From Kudoa neothunni (lineage: Eukaryota > Cnidaria): a stretch of 64,000 bases of DNA. Below, in pieces: positions 1 through 12,389 of the stretch (position 1 is its first letter; every line of letters starts with the position of its first letter). The notes below the pieces were generated by a model that was not told the DNA's origin, did not search any database, and saw only the letters and a program-made list of their open reading frames with translations. The stretch is from assembly GCA_964304625.1 (NCBI GenBank), contig OZ199840.1, forward strand, positions 372,001 to 436,000, in the 5' to 3' direction. The translations under genes and the position numbers were made by a program.

Positions 1-2690
1 AAGAGTACCATTTGGTATCATCTGTTCACTACTCCTACTCCAAGCCACAATTTCCCACCATATTCGAAATCAACCCGATGATAGTTTGGTCGAACTCCAA
101 CACTCGATATATGCTGATAATTTTCTACATGGTTGCAATAACGAAGACGAAGCATTGGAATTATATTACAAAGTTAAAGACTTATTCAATGAAGTATCGC
201 TAAATACGAGACAATGGAATCCGAATTTAAACAAGATTCTATCTCAGATAACCCTTGTGAAATGAATGGAAGTAAGCATCTGAAAATACTTAGGTTGATG
301 TGGAAAACAATTGATGACACAATAAGCATAAGATGTACATTCAATTTGACGATGAGAAATCACCTATCTAAAAGAATTGTCTTACTAGTTATGGCAAAAA
401 TATATGATCCATTTGGTTTCGTTACACCTGTAACTATTACCAGCAGAATATATCTTCAATCTTTGGGGAAAATGAAATTATAATTGGATACACCTCTAGA
501 AAAAGAACGCGTTGGTTAAATGGAATCATCTGGTAAAACAGTTCAATAAAATACCAAGTCTAAAATTCAGTAGAACATTCATCACACTTTTAGTAGATAG
601 CGAAACCGAACTGAATCTATTTTGTTTTCGTGATACCTCTCAAAATGTAGATGCATGTGTTGTTTACCTATTGTTGGAAAATCATGCTACCAAGGAATCA
701 TTATTTATTCTCGCAAAGTCGAAATAATCACCATTGAAAACAACGACTATTCCCAAACATGAACTCATGGGAGTGCTTCTTGGCGTAAAAATGTTAAAAT
801 ATGTCTCAACGATCATAAAACAACTAATAATGAAAAGATACATTTTTTTCGATTCGAAATGTGTATTGTATTGGGCAAAGAATGGCAAATCTTCTTCAAT
901 TGCAGCAAACAAAATCATAGAAGGAATACTAGAAATGAACAATATTTCCCTAAATTTCATTCCCTCAAATTTAAATCCAGCTGATGTGACAACGAGAGGA
1001 ATTGACATAAATGACAACGAAATGTTAAAAAATTGAATGAAGGGACCTCAATTTATCTTAGAAAAAAACACGGAAGACATGTTACAGCATTAATGCAACC
1101 TAGATCAAGTAACTCAATAAATGATAATGAAATTTTATGTTAAGGTATCGACGCGAAAAGATTTTCAAATTTTCACACTTTGATACGAACAGTAGCTTTG
1201 TGGAAAAGATTTATTACGCTGTGCAAGAAAATACCAACATCATCAAACAAATTAACAATAGAAGAAATTAAAGCAGCAAAATTATTAGTTATAAGATGTT
1301 GTCAAGAATTTTATTTCATGAAAACCTTCAACGTAATAAGGAAGGAGGAAAGGGCTAAATTGTGCATTCAGTTTGGATTATTCATCAAAAGAAATGGGTT
1401 GCTTAAATGTGGCGGTAGATTCGGTTTGTCAAATTTGTCAGAGGATAAAATTCATCCATTGTAGCTACCTAAGAAAAGTCATGTAACTAAATTAATAATA
1501 ATGCAAATACACCAAATGATTGGACATGGCGGAACGAATGCAACTCTAGCTCGACCGATAAAAATTTACTGGCCATAACATGCAAGATCTGTTGTATGGA
1601 AAACACTAAAATCATGTCATCATTGCAATGGTTTTAATAAACGACCATACAAATTACCATCGTTTCCAAACCTACCTGATTTCAGACTGAGAATCACCCA
1701 ACCATTCAATTTTACAGGTATCAACTACGCTTGACCTTTTCAAATCTATGAACGAAACGACATATCAGAAGTATTGATCTGCCTGCTTACCTGCACTACT
1801 ATCCGAGTTGTCCATCTGGAAATCACAAAATCTCTAGGTGGTGAAGAATTTCTAAACTATCTTAGAAGATTTATTGGTAGACGAGGATTACCTGAACTTA
1901 TCATATCATATAATACCAAACAATTCAAATTGATGTCGAAGGTATTATCAAAACTATAAAAACAAAAGGAGATCACACCACCATCAATTGAGAACTACTC
2001 TGATCAAGGCTTGATCAAATGGAAATTCATCGTAGAGTTTTCTCCGTGGATGAGGGGATTCTACGAAAGGTTGATCGGTCTTGTCAAATCTTCTATGGAG
2101 AAATTACTCCAATCCACAAAATATGACTACGAAAAATTCCTTACCTTGCTTGTGGCGATGGAATCCATTATCAACATTCGCCTGCTGACTCATATCGATC
2201 CAAATGATCCAATAACTCCATTACCTCCAACAAACATTCTCTCTCTAAACCCAAGATTATTAAACACTGAAAATCTGGAGACCACTGAAGAAGAATTCAT
2301 ACCTAATCGTGTGTCAACATTACAGGAAATTATTCTTCAAAACTGGAAAAGGAGACAGAACCTTCTAATAACATTTTGGAAATCATGGAAATATGGTTAC
2401 CTCCTACAATTAGGAGGAAGATATAATTCCGAGCACATACAACACAAAATAACCTTACTCCAAGATCCAAAAATCGGTGAAATTGTCCACATCATTGAAC
2501 CAACAAAGAGAAATTGCTGGCGTATTGGACGTATATCACTCTTGCACTAATATTCAGAAAACCAACTAATCTCCGCACCTATCAAATGCTCTGACGGCAA
2601 AGAAATCAGGTGTTCCATCAAATTTCTTTGCAAGTTTGAAAATGGCCCCTCGGAATGTTGTCGATTATTGAATCAACAAACAAATAACTA
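1..2690 (+). mobile_element. BEL/Pao LTR retrotransposon remnant, 3' internal part
   Basis: A fossil LTR retrotransposon of the BEL/Pao type that runs in from beyond the left edge. In order, the pieces look like the end of the reverse transcriptase region (a 'YDPFGFVTPVTI'-type motif near 400-450), an RNase H/connection region (about 510-1030), the zinc-finger part of the integrase (about 1180-1640), the integrase core (about 1750-2160, with the 'GFYERLIGLVK' motif typical of Pao/BEL integrases) and the C-terminal domain that follows integrase in this family (about 2160-2560, DUF5641-like). It is clearly broken, with on the order of ten interruptions, and looks old. The 3' LTR was not delimited; the coding match fades by about 2,690. 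Family assignment rests on the integrase and C-terminal motifs and is firm; exact boundaries are not. Confidence 0.85.
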
Positions 2691-3774
2691 ATATTATTTC
2701 GAATTTATTCGGTTTTACGATAGCCTTACTAAAGAAATAAGTGTCGTGTTCGTGCACATTAAATAAAATCAAAAATTATACAATATATGACTTATTTATG
2801 CTAACTTAAATGTATTAAGAAAATGCGAGTTAGGCCAAAATTATAATTTAAAAGAAATATATCTAGACTTAAACGAGGTTATTATTTGAATGTTTCCCAT
2901 CGATTACTGAGTGAAAACTAAAATGTTGAAGCATGCATATTGTAATTCCCGAGTACCGCTGACGCCCCAAGGCGTGTTATTAGGAAATTGTTAAAATTAA
3001 AACTATTGTTAAATTTTTATTTGTTACCATATTCTAAAATCATGAAAAGTTGAGTCATGTTTAAGCCGGGAATTTTGGTTGGGCTGAACAAGCCGAACTT
3101 AAGGGATTGGATACTTCTCCATTACCCAAGTTTCATACCAAAATGACATTATGATTTGAAATTATTGTAATTTTTAATTATATTTTTTAGATATTGATTC
3201 CGGATAAAATTTAGAATAATACTTGTCATTGTTTTATGGTATTAATTTGATATTTTCTTTTTTAAATGGTATTTACTGGAATTTTATGTGTTTCATTGAT
3301 AGAAATATTTTAAGTTACATTTTATTAGACTGCGCTAGATGAGTATTATTTAGTTACATCATACTTTTTAAATATATCGTTAGTAATAATCCCATTTAAT
3401 ATCATAAAACGTAACAACGTGGTTATGATCATACTTTTCTTGAATAAACAAATATTTGACAATAGTGAAATGATAAGACGTCTGTTTCTAGTACGTTTTT
3501 TACATATTTAATATTTATTTGAATTAGATTTATGGTCATTACATAAAAATAACCATCATACAAGAATTTATCCCTTCCTATCTGTGTTCTTATAATGATA
3601 TATCATTGTTGGTGTTTTTATCTCTCATTAGAAAAGAAAAATATCATTTTAAAATAAATAGTAATCACAATCATAATAGGAAATATAACAAGCCAAATAC
3701 CCTAAAACAGTTTTTGAGTTTGGTGAGTTATGGCCACGCCCTGAATTTTTGTTAGGGTGCATCCGTAATAGAGG
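2691..3774. other. AT-rich spacer, no gene seen
   Basis: Non-coding AT-rich DNA between the BEL/Pao remnant and the duplicated segment that holds gene A. It may include the retrotransposon's 3' LTR just after 2,690, but no second LTR is present to define it. No ORF of interest or structural RNA was recognised. Confidence 0.5.
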
Positions 3775-6700
3775 GCGAAATTTCGTCATGTCAAAGTTCT
3801 AATTAATTTACCACATCGACGCGGGCTAGATGCTAAAAAATTGGTTGAGATTAATTTTTTAATATCATGAATAATTATTATCTAGTCTAAGTTTTGTTAT
3901 CTGGCAATGAATGAATCACTATATCAATAATTGAGTAAAATTCGGGTCAATTGTATTCCGAGCTATCAATTGGTAAGTCATTTAGTTGTCAACCATGAAA
4001 ATAGCTGGATTTCTCTACCTTGCGTTAGGTACCTTCCTGAGTTAATTTTAATATTAAAGCTAATATAAGTTCAGGTGTTTTAATATCAACCACAGCCAAT
4101 ACTAATGAAAGTTCAAATCCTCAAGCTGCACCTGTAGCCCCAACAAAAACGTTGGCATATCAAATTGAGAAAGATGCGACAAGTAGCGCAGACCAAATTA
4201 AAATCAAACTTGGAGGCTCTGAATATGGAACTGGCAAAAAATGCCTTATACGTCGATCTAACGAAGCAGAAATCGCGGCGACTACCTCTGGTCAGGTACC
4301 AGCAGCTGAGTTTAGAGACATCGACACTTGTGTTGCTAAAGTTAGTGATTCGAGTGTTATTAATAAATGTGTTGTCGAATGTAATACTGACGCGAATAAA
4401 ATCACCTACGATAAACTCTCACCAAGGACCAAATACATATATGTCTACGTAGGCACCGTTGCAACTGAGGTTCAAAATAAAGTTCAGGGAGCAGAAGCAA
4501 AAGTATTCGGATACTCAATACGTATATTATATTTTTAATTTGAAAATAAATTGAATTTAGCATTGTTGGCTAATCCACAAATTAGCGTGTCTACAGAAAC
4601 CAATCAGTTGAAATTCGCAGCAAAAACATGTACACCTGTAAATTGCCCTATTTTTTACAAAGATGTCAAATACGCCAATGGTGCCAAGGTGGAAAGTTGT
4701 AATGCTGGGAATTCGGAAAACATAGTGGATTTTGATTTATTGCTTCCGCATTACGAAGTAAGATGCGAAAATTATCCCAGTTTCTTTTACAATATGCCCA
4801 ATCAATATATGAAGAAAAACATAGATATTTATAAGCCTCAGTTTTATATTGTTGCAAAAATTGGAAACAAAGTGGGAATTAAATTCACCAATTCCCCGTC
4901 GTCTGAAATATGCCTATTCAGCCTTAAAGATGATCAGCAGACGACGAGCAATCCACCATACATTTCTCAATGTGGTGGAACTGACAAAAGTTGTTATGCA
5001 CCATGTAAGTACGTCGAACTCAATGGCATTGAGGGAAAAAAAGTTTATAAAGTTTTAATCCAAACGAGGCATCACGACATAGAAGCTACTAGTGGTGATT
5101 TGAAAGGTTACGAACAAACTAAATTTGGTAATCCTTATATTAGGACGCATTTTTTTATATTTTTTTAGCATTTACTGAACAAAATGGAGAATTGCTGTCA
5201 GCCTATACGAATATTGGTGTTACGTTTGAAGATGCCACATTAAAAACAAGAACTACTCCAATAATGAATACGTGTACACTTGATCATTATTTTGCTGATA
5301 AACCAAAGCCAACCACTCTAACTGCCACAACATGTGATGATACTAGTACAACTAATAACAGATGCAACATTGATTGCTCAAAATTGGTAATTCAGGGACT
5401 TTCAGCGGGAAAAGCCTACATGATTGAGATCTCATTTGAAGGCGCTAGTATTACACAAGGTTTTAAAGAACATATATTCATAAGAACGAGTGAATCATTA
5501 TATTTATTTTATATAATAATAACAATTCATAAAGAAATCGGAATTGGAAAAGCATATGGAACTACCGATCCTACAAAAACAGACACAACAGTCTCTCTTA
5601 CAGCTATGGCTGGGCTTTCATCGGGAGAAAAGAAAGATGAACCTACCTGTGAGTATTTGGTGAGTCCGGCTGGATTGGGCAGCTTTTACTATGCGAAATG
5701 TAATGGGAACACCCCGTGTAGAGGAATTTGCAGTGAACAAGTTACGATAGAAAACCTTGAGCCAAACAAACCTTATGACATCAGGGTCATCGCACATAAG
5801 GATTACGACATAAAAGATTACACAAATATACAAACAGGTTATTGAAGTTATAATTTATTCTTTAAAATTTTTATAGCATTAACAACGTTAACGATAACAC
5901 ACAAGATCACATTGGATGGTTTGTCATTGAAGGCAAGATTAAATTCCGTGGATCCAACTGCAACATGCAGTTATATCGTAAAGAAGAAAACTGGTAGCGA
6001 TTACATAGATTATTACACATGTCCAGTGGTATCGGAAGTAGCGACGCCTGTTACCGCCCCGGTAGCACCACCACCCGCTTCAGCTCCTACTTCCAGTTTA
6101 AGTTCCGCAGATCTCAACATAGCAAGAATTGCTGTGCCAATGGTAGCAGATGGTGGTCCAATGCCTGCAGCGAAATCTTCAGTCGCAGATACTTCAGATA
6201 CACAGCTTGCTGATGTCGCGAACAGCGCAAACATATGTTCTTCAAATCCCCTTTGCAGTTCCATAACATTTCCCGAGTATGAAGCAGCAAATACATACAA
6301 AATTTTAGTCACAGCTATCGGAAAATCTTCACCACAAGAGCATATCATAGAACCAAGTACTACAATTAATGCTTCAATTAATGTCTCTATTAAGAATTTC
6401 TTAAACGAAACTTATATTAGGTACACCAAAAGTAAACCCAACTGACTCCTCAAAATTGATATCAGTCGTCATTACACGTGATGGGAACAGTTTCATTGTA
6501 ACCACCACACTTCCAGCCACTATGAACGATAAATCAAAATGCAAATGGGAGTTACGTAACAGTAGTGTCAAGTCTAATGCGGTGGTAAAATCTTGCATGA
6601 GAAGAAACGTAGACAGATGTGCTGCCTTTGTGACCTGTAAAGAATTCAAAATAAATAATTTACCTGATGGAAATGATTATTATTTGACTGTTTACAGTGT

Positions 6701-7145
6701 CGAAGATGATACAATTTTTGGCGGTGCTGACATTCAACAAGGTATATTATTTGTTACCAATATAATTAAATGTTATATATCGTAGGAGCAAAGAGTAGCT
6801 CAGGGTGAGTTAAGTAATATTTTTTTATTTTATTAAATATTTTTTAGGAATAAAACCAAACTTATGTAAACATTTTTAAATGTTGATATTTGAATTAACT
6901 GATTTTAGAATCATTATTGCATGCGTTGCTGTGGTTGTGGTTATTGCAATAGTTGGCATCGTGGTATTGAAGAAGAAAAGGGATTAAATTAATTTTTGTT
7001 AACTATAGTTTATAGGTAATATTTATTAATAAAATTTTTCGATCACGTAACATTATTTGATATTTTTAACCATTGGTTGAATTTATTGTTTTTTGAAATT
7101 TGCATGAGGCTTTTGAGAGGAAATATGATCTCCGATATTTTTTTA
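3775..7145 (+). repeat. Duplicated segment D1, copy a (carries gene A)
   Basis: This segment and 12,710-16,250 are direct repeats about 9 kb apart. Similarity starts roughly 220 bp before the ATG (shared 'AAGTTCTAATTAATTTACCA' at both) and continues through the 3' UTR past the shared 'CGTAACATTATTT' to about 7,145. Identity is high in coding and flanking sequence alike, so it is a segmental duplication and not a retrocopy: the introns are preserved in both copies. Confidence 0.85.
3995..6987 (+). CDS. Gene A: type I membrane protein with fibronectin-III-like repeats
   Basis: Inferred exons: 3995-4028, 4075-4521, 4561-5127, 5169-5489, 5553-5837, 5877-6356, 6421-6741, 6786-6804, 6909-6987, giving 850 codons with no frame break. 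Residues 1-20 are a signal peptide (MKIAGFLYLALGV...). Six large exons each carry about one domain of roughly 95-190 residues. Several end in a strand typical of FN3 folds, for example 'NLEPNKPYDIRVIA' and 'NLPDGNDYYLTVYS', and each has several cysteines. Exon 6 also holds a Pro/Ala/Ser-rich linker (about residues 585-640). A hydrophobic helix near residues 825-845 is followed by the basic tail LKKKRD, so the protein should sit in the plasma membrane with a large extracellular part. All introns are 38-104 bp and all but the last are phase 1. The intron after 5489 (63 bp) is in frame and free of stops, so it could also be read through. No named family was recognised; FN3-like is an inference from strand patterns. 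A decayed duplicate lies at 12,939-16,087. Confidence 0.8.
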
Positions 7146-7389
7146 TAATTAAAGTAAACAACCAATTTTCCGTAATCCTCTCGGGATCATGGAAAAGTTG
7201 CTGAAAATGCGTCAGTGATGTATTTTCCGTAACTTCCCGCGTGCGCCACAATTAAAAAAATAAACCTGTTTTAAAAAAAATTCATTTCATTTATACAATC
7301 ATCTACCTTTATTTAAACAATATGTTATTTTATGTTAAATTTAATTATATTTTTAAATGTGTATGCTGTAATTTTATGATGTGAATTCA

Positions 7390-8097
7390 TTATTTCGTTC
7401 GGATAATCAATTCCTCTCTGTAGTATATTTTTTTCTGCATGTTTAAACATTTAAACGAATCTTTTGATGATATAAATTCTACCACACGTTCATCTTCATT
7501 ATCAAAATATATAGATTCAATAATCAAAAGAGTAAGCTTATCAAAGTGTTTTGATGTAGGCATATTGATTTCCTTTTTAATAATCTCGGAATCTCCAGCT
7601 GAGAATTCTTTATTGCTAAAATTAATATTTGATGAACGCTCGCATTCATGGGATGCAGGAATCCCATATTTCCTGAAACAGTTAAATACAATATCCTTTG
7701 AAACACCGTCCCAAGGTTTTTTAATTACTAACAATGTTTTAAGCGAATCTTGGGAGGATGTATTTATATCACTGTCAATTGCAGCAATATTGTTTTCCAT
7801 TGAATTATTTTTGTAATTTAATAGGAATGAGAAAATGATTCTATGGTCTAATTGTTGCAAAACGCCAGTTGAATTTGTTGTAAGTAATATAAGAGAGACA
7901 TTGGACAAATGAATTTCGGCGTGGTAAGTAGCATTATTAAGAAATAGCGAAACTTTCTTGTACTTCGTTTTGAATACATTGTCGAAATTAGAAGGATATT
8001 TGTTAAATATTTCCCAAATCATCCTTTCTTTCCTGTTTGATTTGTATTTTACTATAAATGTTTTAGAATTTTTAAAACAACGTGGTTTTTGTGATTT
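7390..8097 (-). mobile_element. pogo/Tigger DNA transposon remnant (transposase C-terminal half)
   Basis: One minus-strand frame (8022 to 7390) translates into the second half of a pogo/Tigger DDE transposase: 'KKVSLFLNNATYH' matches the motif around the second catalytic aspartate (here N in place of D), and 'NSTGVLQQLDHRIIFSF' matches the conserved N-T-T-x-x-L-Q-P-x-D block. It is followed by 'WDGVSKDIVFNCFRKYGI', the usual W-x-x-V-x-x-x-T-I-x-N-C-F-x-x-A-G segment. Coding similarity can be followed upstream to about 8,097 (the KPRCFKN motif, out of frame). The second catalytic residue is changed, so this copy is dead. No terminal repeats were found. Confidence 0.82.
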
Positions 8098-8099
8098 TC

Positions 8100-8472
8100 A
8101 ATCACAAGAGATTCAATGAAACATACGAAGTGAGTAAACTAAGATTAATTATTAAATTTATTGTTGAATGACTCCGGCATCCCCAATGATTGTTCTTCGC
8201 ACCCCTAAGAGGTTGGGACACAACCTGTAGGGATACACTAGGCTATAGGTTGATTCTAAAAAATGAATGGATTAATGTATGTATTTATTTATAATCCTCT
8301 ATAATTTTATTATTATGCTATAGAATGAATAGATATTTGTTTGTGTTTGTCAATTGGCTATATGCAATAGAGAAATAACCATTAAGTCAGAATATCGAAT
8401 AATTTCATTCACAAGCATTATAGTATAATTTTAATCCTTCTGGTCTAGTCAGTAGTTTAAATAACTTCCAGT
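8100..8472. other. Upstream region of Kunitz copy 1
   Basis: AT-rich DNA before the first Kunitz gene. It contains a short GC-richer patch at about 8,170-8,250 ('CGCACCCCTAAGAGGTTGGG') that may be repeat debris. No core promoter motif is convincing. Confidence 0.4.
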
Positions 8473-9998
8473 ATGAAAGTCTTTTTACTTATCTTTATCT
8501 GTGTTGTCTCTGCATACATCCCTCTTTCTTTTCTCACTGGCGCTAGTAGTTTAATCGAATGTGATTACGTTTATATTAATTTTAGCATATACAACATATG
8601 ATTTTGATTCTACAAAAAATCATAGGCTTCATTTACAATCTTTTCCTACCAGATATTACCTTCATAAAGATACAGCTACATGCAAAAGCTTTTCGTACAG
8701 AGGAGCCAGCGGATCTAACTTCAATAATTTTGCGTCGTTAGAAGAATGCAACAAAGAACGTAACATTACAGTTTATTTTATATTTCTATATTAATTTAGT
8801 TGAATATGATTATGCGAGTCGAGTTGGTGCTTGCCAGGCTGTAGGAAACCCTAGTTTGAACAGTGACCTTCAGAGAAATGGTGATGGTTCATTCAACGTT
8901 TGTAACAAATCGCCCATCGACAGATATTACTTCAAAAAAGGATCTACTTCAGATGATGCAGGAACTTGCCACACATGTAAATATAAAGGATGCAATGAGC
9001 CAAAGTACTCATTCCCAAGTGAGGAAGCTTGCAAGGGCACGTGCATAAGTAATGTATTATTCATTCGTGCTATTTATAATTGAAAATAGCAACTGACGAC
9101 GCCTACAAAGTACCTAACATGGTTGACTGCGAAGTGGGTGCCATTTTAACTTCAAATAATGCTGCTGCAACAGAAATCAATATCGTGCGTGACAACGAAA
9201 ATTCCACATGTGTCCATGCGATCGTAGACAAACAATCAGGAGTACGTGGTGTTTTTGAGTTATTTTCTCAATTCCAAAAGAAGCGTGACGGTAATAAAAA
9301 TAAATTCATTAAATAAACTTAATACGTAAATTTAGCTGATGAAGCAACAACTAAAAGATGTGATGTGAATCTGCTGCATACCAACCAACAACCGAAGGGC
9401 ATATAACAACCAAATATTACTACAATTCCACAAATAAATTCTGCATGCAAATGATGGCAGTTGATATTGAATTGGACTCAACCAAAAATTATTTCGATAC
9501 AGCCAGAGAATGTATTAGTGCATGCCCCGCTCGTATGCTCCTTTTATTAGTTAGAATTATACAATTTAATGTTTAAAGTTAATGATGATGAAACAGTTGT
9601 TAATTTGCCGGATATCCTCACTGTATGTAGTGACCCCAAAAGAACCTGGTAATGGAAACGAAGTAAGCACATTGCCAAGATGGTATTATGATGAGATAGA
9701 AAAGTTGTGTAAAAGATTTACATATACTGGAATTGGTGGAAATGCGAACAACTTTGAAAGTGAAGCCCTTTGCAATTACATTTGCATTGAAGGTGTTAAT
9801 GCAGTTATTTTACCCGAACCAACAACTACCCCATCAACTAAAACTGAGACTACTACTACTGCCACTACAGCTTCTGAAAGTAACGAAGAACCTGCACCAA
9901 GCAATACTGCAACAGAACCTGATGATGATGAGGAAGAGGCGGTTGATCAACCAGAAACGGAAGAGACACAACCTGAAGCAGAAGGTGTCATTTCTTGA
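8473..9998 (+). pseudogene. Kunitz copy 1: secreted five-domain Kunitz-type protein, probably broken
   Basis: Inferred exons: 8473-8545, 8586-8759, 8800-9048, 9090-9290, 9336-9532, 9579-9998; introns are 40-46 bp and all phase 1. Exon 1 encodes a signal peptide (MKVFLLIFICVVSA...). Exons 2-6 each hold one Kunitz-like domain, the last followed by a Thr/Pro-rich stretch and an acidic tail ending at the stop at 9998. Domain 2 keeps all six cysteines; domain 4 (exon 5) and domain 5 lack the C2/C4 pair; domain 3 has also lost its last two cysteines (SQFQKKRD where paralogues have C and C). Relative to copies 3 and 5, exon 5 has a tandem 5-bp duplication (GATGT twice at 9357-9366) and exon 6 has one extra C near 9633, so the frame is broken twice. 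Either this is a recent pseudogene or these are assembly errors. Confidence 0.7.
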
Positions 9999-10482
9999 AC
10001 ATCTGGAATAATTCTATTTATCTAACAATGGTTACTAAATATTTTTAATTATTATCAGTTTTTGTCGTTTTATAAATTACTTAAATTAACCAATATTATT
10101 TTTAAACATTATATGGATTATATATTGATAACTCTTTTTATGAACGTTTAAATAGATTTAAAACTTAAGTCGCTAAAATATACTACAATAGGTAACTGGT
10201 CTCACGCATTTCTTGGTGAACAAGAAAAAAAATTCGTAAAATTGGTCACGCCCGGTTCCACATACTTTAATGCTTGCGAAAAATGATGAGGAATTTATTT
10301 TTTATTGCAACGAACTCATTCAAAAAAATTCTTTATTATTCAATACTGAAATATAAATATGTGTTATAAATGAAAAATCGAATAGATTATGTACGAGAAA
10401 AATATTTTGTTATTTTAGTTTGTTTCATATTGTTTGAAATAATCTTAAATATCGACTCTTCTGCTGCATTAAAAATAATATT
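9999..10482. other. AT-rich spacer, nothing recognised
   Basis: Downstream of Kunitz copy 1; no ORF, repeat family or RNA gene seen. A stretch near 10,240 ('GGTCACGCCCGGTTCC') is locally GC-richer but unexplained. Confidence 0.4.
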
Positions 10483-11515
10483 TTGACTATTATCATGCAC
10501 CCTAAAAATGGTTTTAATTCCTTCAAATATTCTAAAGCCTTTTTGCTGGTAATAATTTTGTTTCTGTGGAGTTCTTCCTCATTATGTGTTCCATCCTTGT
10601 CAGATTGTTCTGCATCGTTAGTGTTTAAAACCTTAAAAAATTTAATTAAAATAAAAGTGTCAAATATCTTATTGGTGTCTAGTATTTGATCATTTTGGTT
10701 ATATCATTTGCAGTCAAGTCATAAGTAAATTTTTCATCATTATCAATTAATAAATCACTCTGAGTTGAGGCAAATCTTAGCGAGAAAAATCCTGCTTTTA
10801 CGAAAAAATTTTGATTGTATTTTTGGAAACGCTCTCCCAGGTAGTTTTAATTAAACCTATTGCTTCCAAAACGTTTGGTGGAGTTAGTTTGTTGAGGGTT
10901 AATCTAATCCTACCTCCACAATAATTTACACATTATATTTACGTAGTTAGTCGTTAATCTGTATTATTATTATTACTGTGAAAAACGTGTCTCTATCAGC
11001 GTACATAACATTGTTCTAATCCCATTTCAACACAAGAAATGAATCGTTCTATCATCGACTTCTTGTAGCATCATTATAGGAATGGATGACGCCCTCATCT
11101 AACGCGTAACGCTAGTGGTGTTTGGGGGGGGGGGGGGGATATTAATTTTACGTTAGAAAAATCTTTTTGACTTTTTTAGTAAAGTTTTCATTAATTTTTG
11201 AAATGTATCTCAAGAAAATATCCCCAGTCATCCAAGCCTTTTTGTTGGATTCGAATAAAAGGGTTAACTTCTTAATATTCTTGAAGCAACGTGGTTTTTT
11301 ATTCGGTCTGATTATCAATGGATCTAGCTTTTCTCCGCTCAACGAAGCTTCTAATAAAATCGTCAAACGTTTTTTTGATTTTTTTTGTCCCGCCTGTATT
11401 GTTCTCGGATGAATGAACATAACTATTACCTTAAAACCCATTACAGAATAAATTGAGAAATATTCAACACACTGCTGTTGATTTTTTTTTACGAGGTAAA
11501 ACCCCTTGCGCAACT
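10483..11515 (-). mobile_element. Second pogo/Tigger remnant
   Basis: The frame 11513 to 11148 on the minus strand encodes the middle of a Tigger-type transposase: 'GQKKSKKRLTILLEASLSG', 'KKPRCFKN' and 'NKKAWMTGDIF' are family hallmarks. Further along the same strand, about 10,960-10,483 carries its C-terminal part in broken frames ('TWESVSKNTI', then 'SKKALEYLKELKPFL'). The DDE core between about 10,970 and 11,148 is missing or replaced by a G-rich run. It is a different copy from the one at 7.4-8.1 kb. The plus-strand ORF at 10,483-10,689 is only its antisense shadow. Confidence 0.8.
11124..11138. repeat. Poly-G tract, 15 bases
   Basis: An uninterrupted run of 15 G in a genome that is about 70% A+T. 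It lies inside the decayed Tigger remnant and is a likely site of sequencing length error. Confidence 0.95.
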
Positions 11516-11524
11516 TATTAGGTT

Positions 11525-11955
11525 GTAGAATTCTGGTTGGTCAGACCTCTTCCATTAACGCTTTAGGCACCGCGGGACGTAACATGAAACCCCGCCCCTT
11601 ATCTTTATACGGTAGTGTGGGACTATAACCCATTAAACATCCTCGTCTCAGAGCGACCACAACCCCAAACCCTATTATCCCTTTAAGGATGTTGGCTCTG
11701 TGAGGACTACAAATTACTTGCCTTTCGATTGGTTCCGGAGATTCAAACTCCTATTCAAGCTCATCCCACTTCACGCGAATTTGGTTGCTAATGCATCCCA
11801 CTCGACAGCGAGCGTACACTTTAACCAGAGCTCCCTAACATGGGATAGAGACCCACCGACATGGAAGCAGTAATCTGACCATTGGCGGATTCGAACCCAT
11901 TACCTCAGGGTTCTGAGTCCGAGCGTCACACAGATGTGCTATCTGTCCTCGGCTG
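11525..11955 (-). mobile_element. tRNA-derived SINE (candidate)
   Basis: A GC-rich island of about 430 bp. Read on the minus strand from 11,955 it begins with a tRNA-like head: an A-box-like 'ATAGCACATCTGTGTGACG', then an anticodon-arm-like CTCAG...CTGAG pair, then a good B box (GGGTTCGAATCCG, 11,886-11,898). The remainder to about 11,525 is a non-coding body. This is the usual plan of a tRNA-derived SINE, inserted next to the Tigger remnant. No second copy is present in the window and no tail repeat was identified. Confidence 0.6.
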
Positions 11956-12389
11956 TTAACATTGTTGAATTAAGTCGATTCCCTGGATAAATTGGTTTTA
12001 TAAAGTCACAGCTAGTTTGTGATTAAACAGTCCAATAAATTCCATTTTTATATTTTATTACTCATGAAAAGATATATGGGAGTTTATGTTTACCCGCGAT
12101 TTGTTCGTTCACCATGAGCATGGTTTCATTTTGTTCATAAAATATTATATTATCTACATTACGTTATTTTTATTAATCAAACATAAACTTAAATTGAATA
12201 AATAACGAACATATATATCTAAAAAATGAATATAGGTGCCATTTTAACCTGGCACCAATCCAGAATTCAAGGCATTTTTATCCGAAAATTCCAGCAAAGA
12301 GTTGTTGCAAATTATGATTGCTGAAATTTCGATTAAACGAAATGTTTTATTTAGAATCTACAACGTTTTCAAATATATTTTAAAAAATC
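11954..12389 (+). repeat. Dispersed repeat R1, copy 1
   Basis: About 436 bp matching 18,777-19,219 in the same orientation, starting TGTTAACATTGTTGAATTAA and ending in a shared AAATTTAAAAAAT-like string. No coding potential. The TG start would fit a solitary LTR, but a matching CA end and target duplication were not found, so it could also be a non-autonomous DNA element. Confidence 0.75.

Noticed and set aside
6013-6348. Overlapping 111-codon minus ORF and other ORFs inside gene A exon 6
   Set aside because: Antisense or shifted shadows of a well-supported exon; the same ORF reappears in the pseudogene copy (15,142-15,441) only because the exon is duplicated.
8539-8585. GC-AG intron in Kunitz copy 1 (donor G|GCGCTAG)
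   Set aside because: A standard GT donor six bases later (A|GTAGTT, 8546) keeps phase 1 and gives a 40-bp intron, the same length as in copies 3 and 5.
10483-10689. Plus-strand ORF with a hydrophobic stretch
   Set aside because: It is antisense to the Tigger C-terminal fragment and has no start context or homologue.
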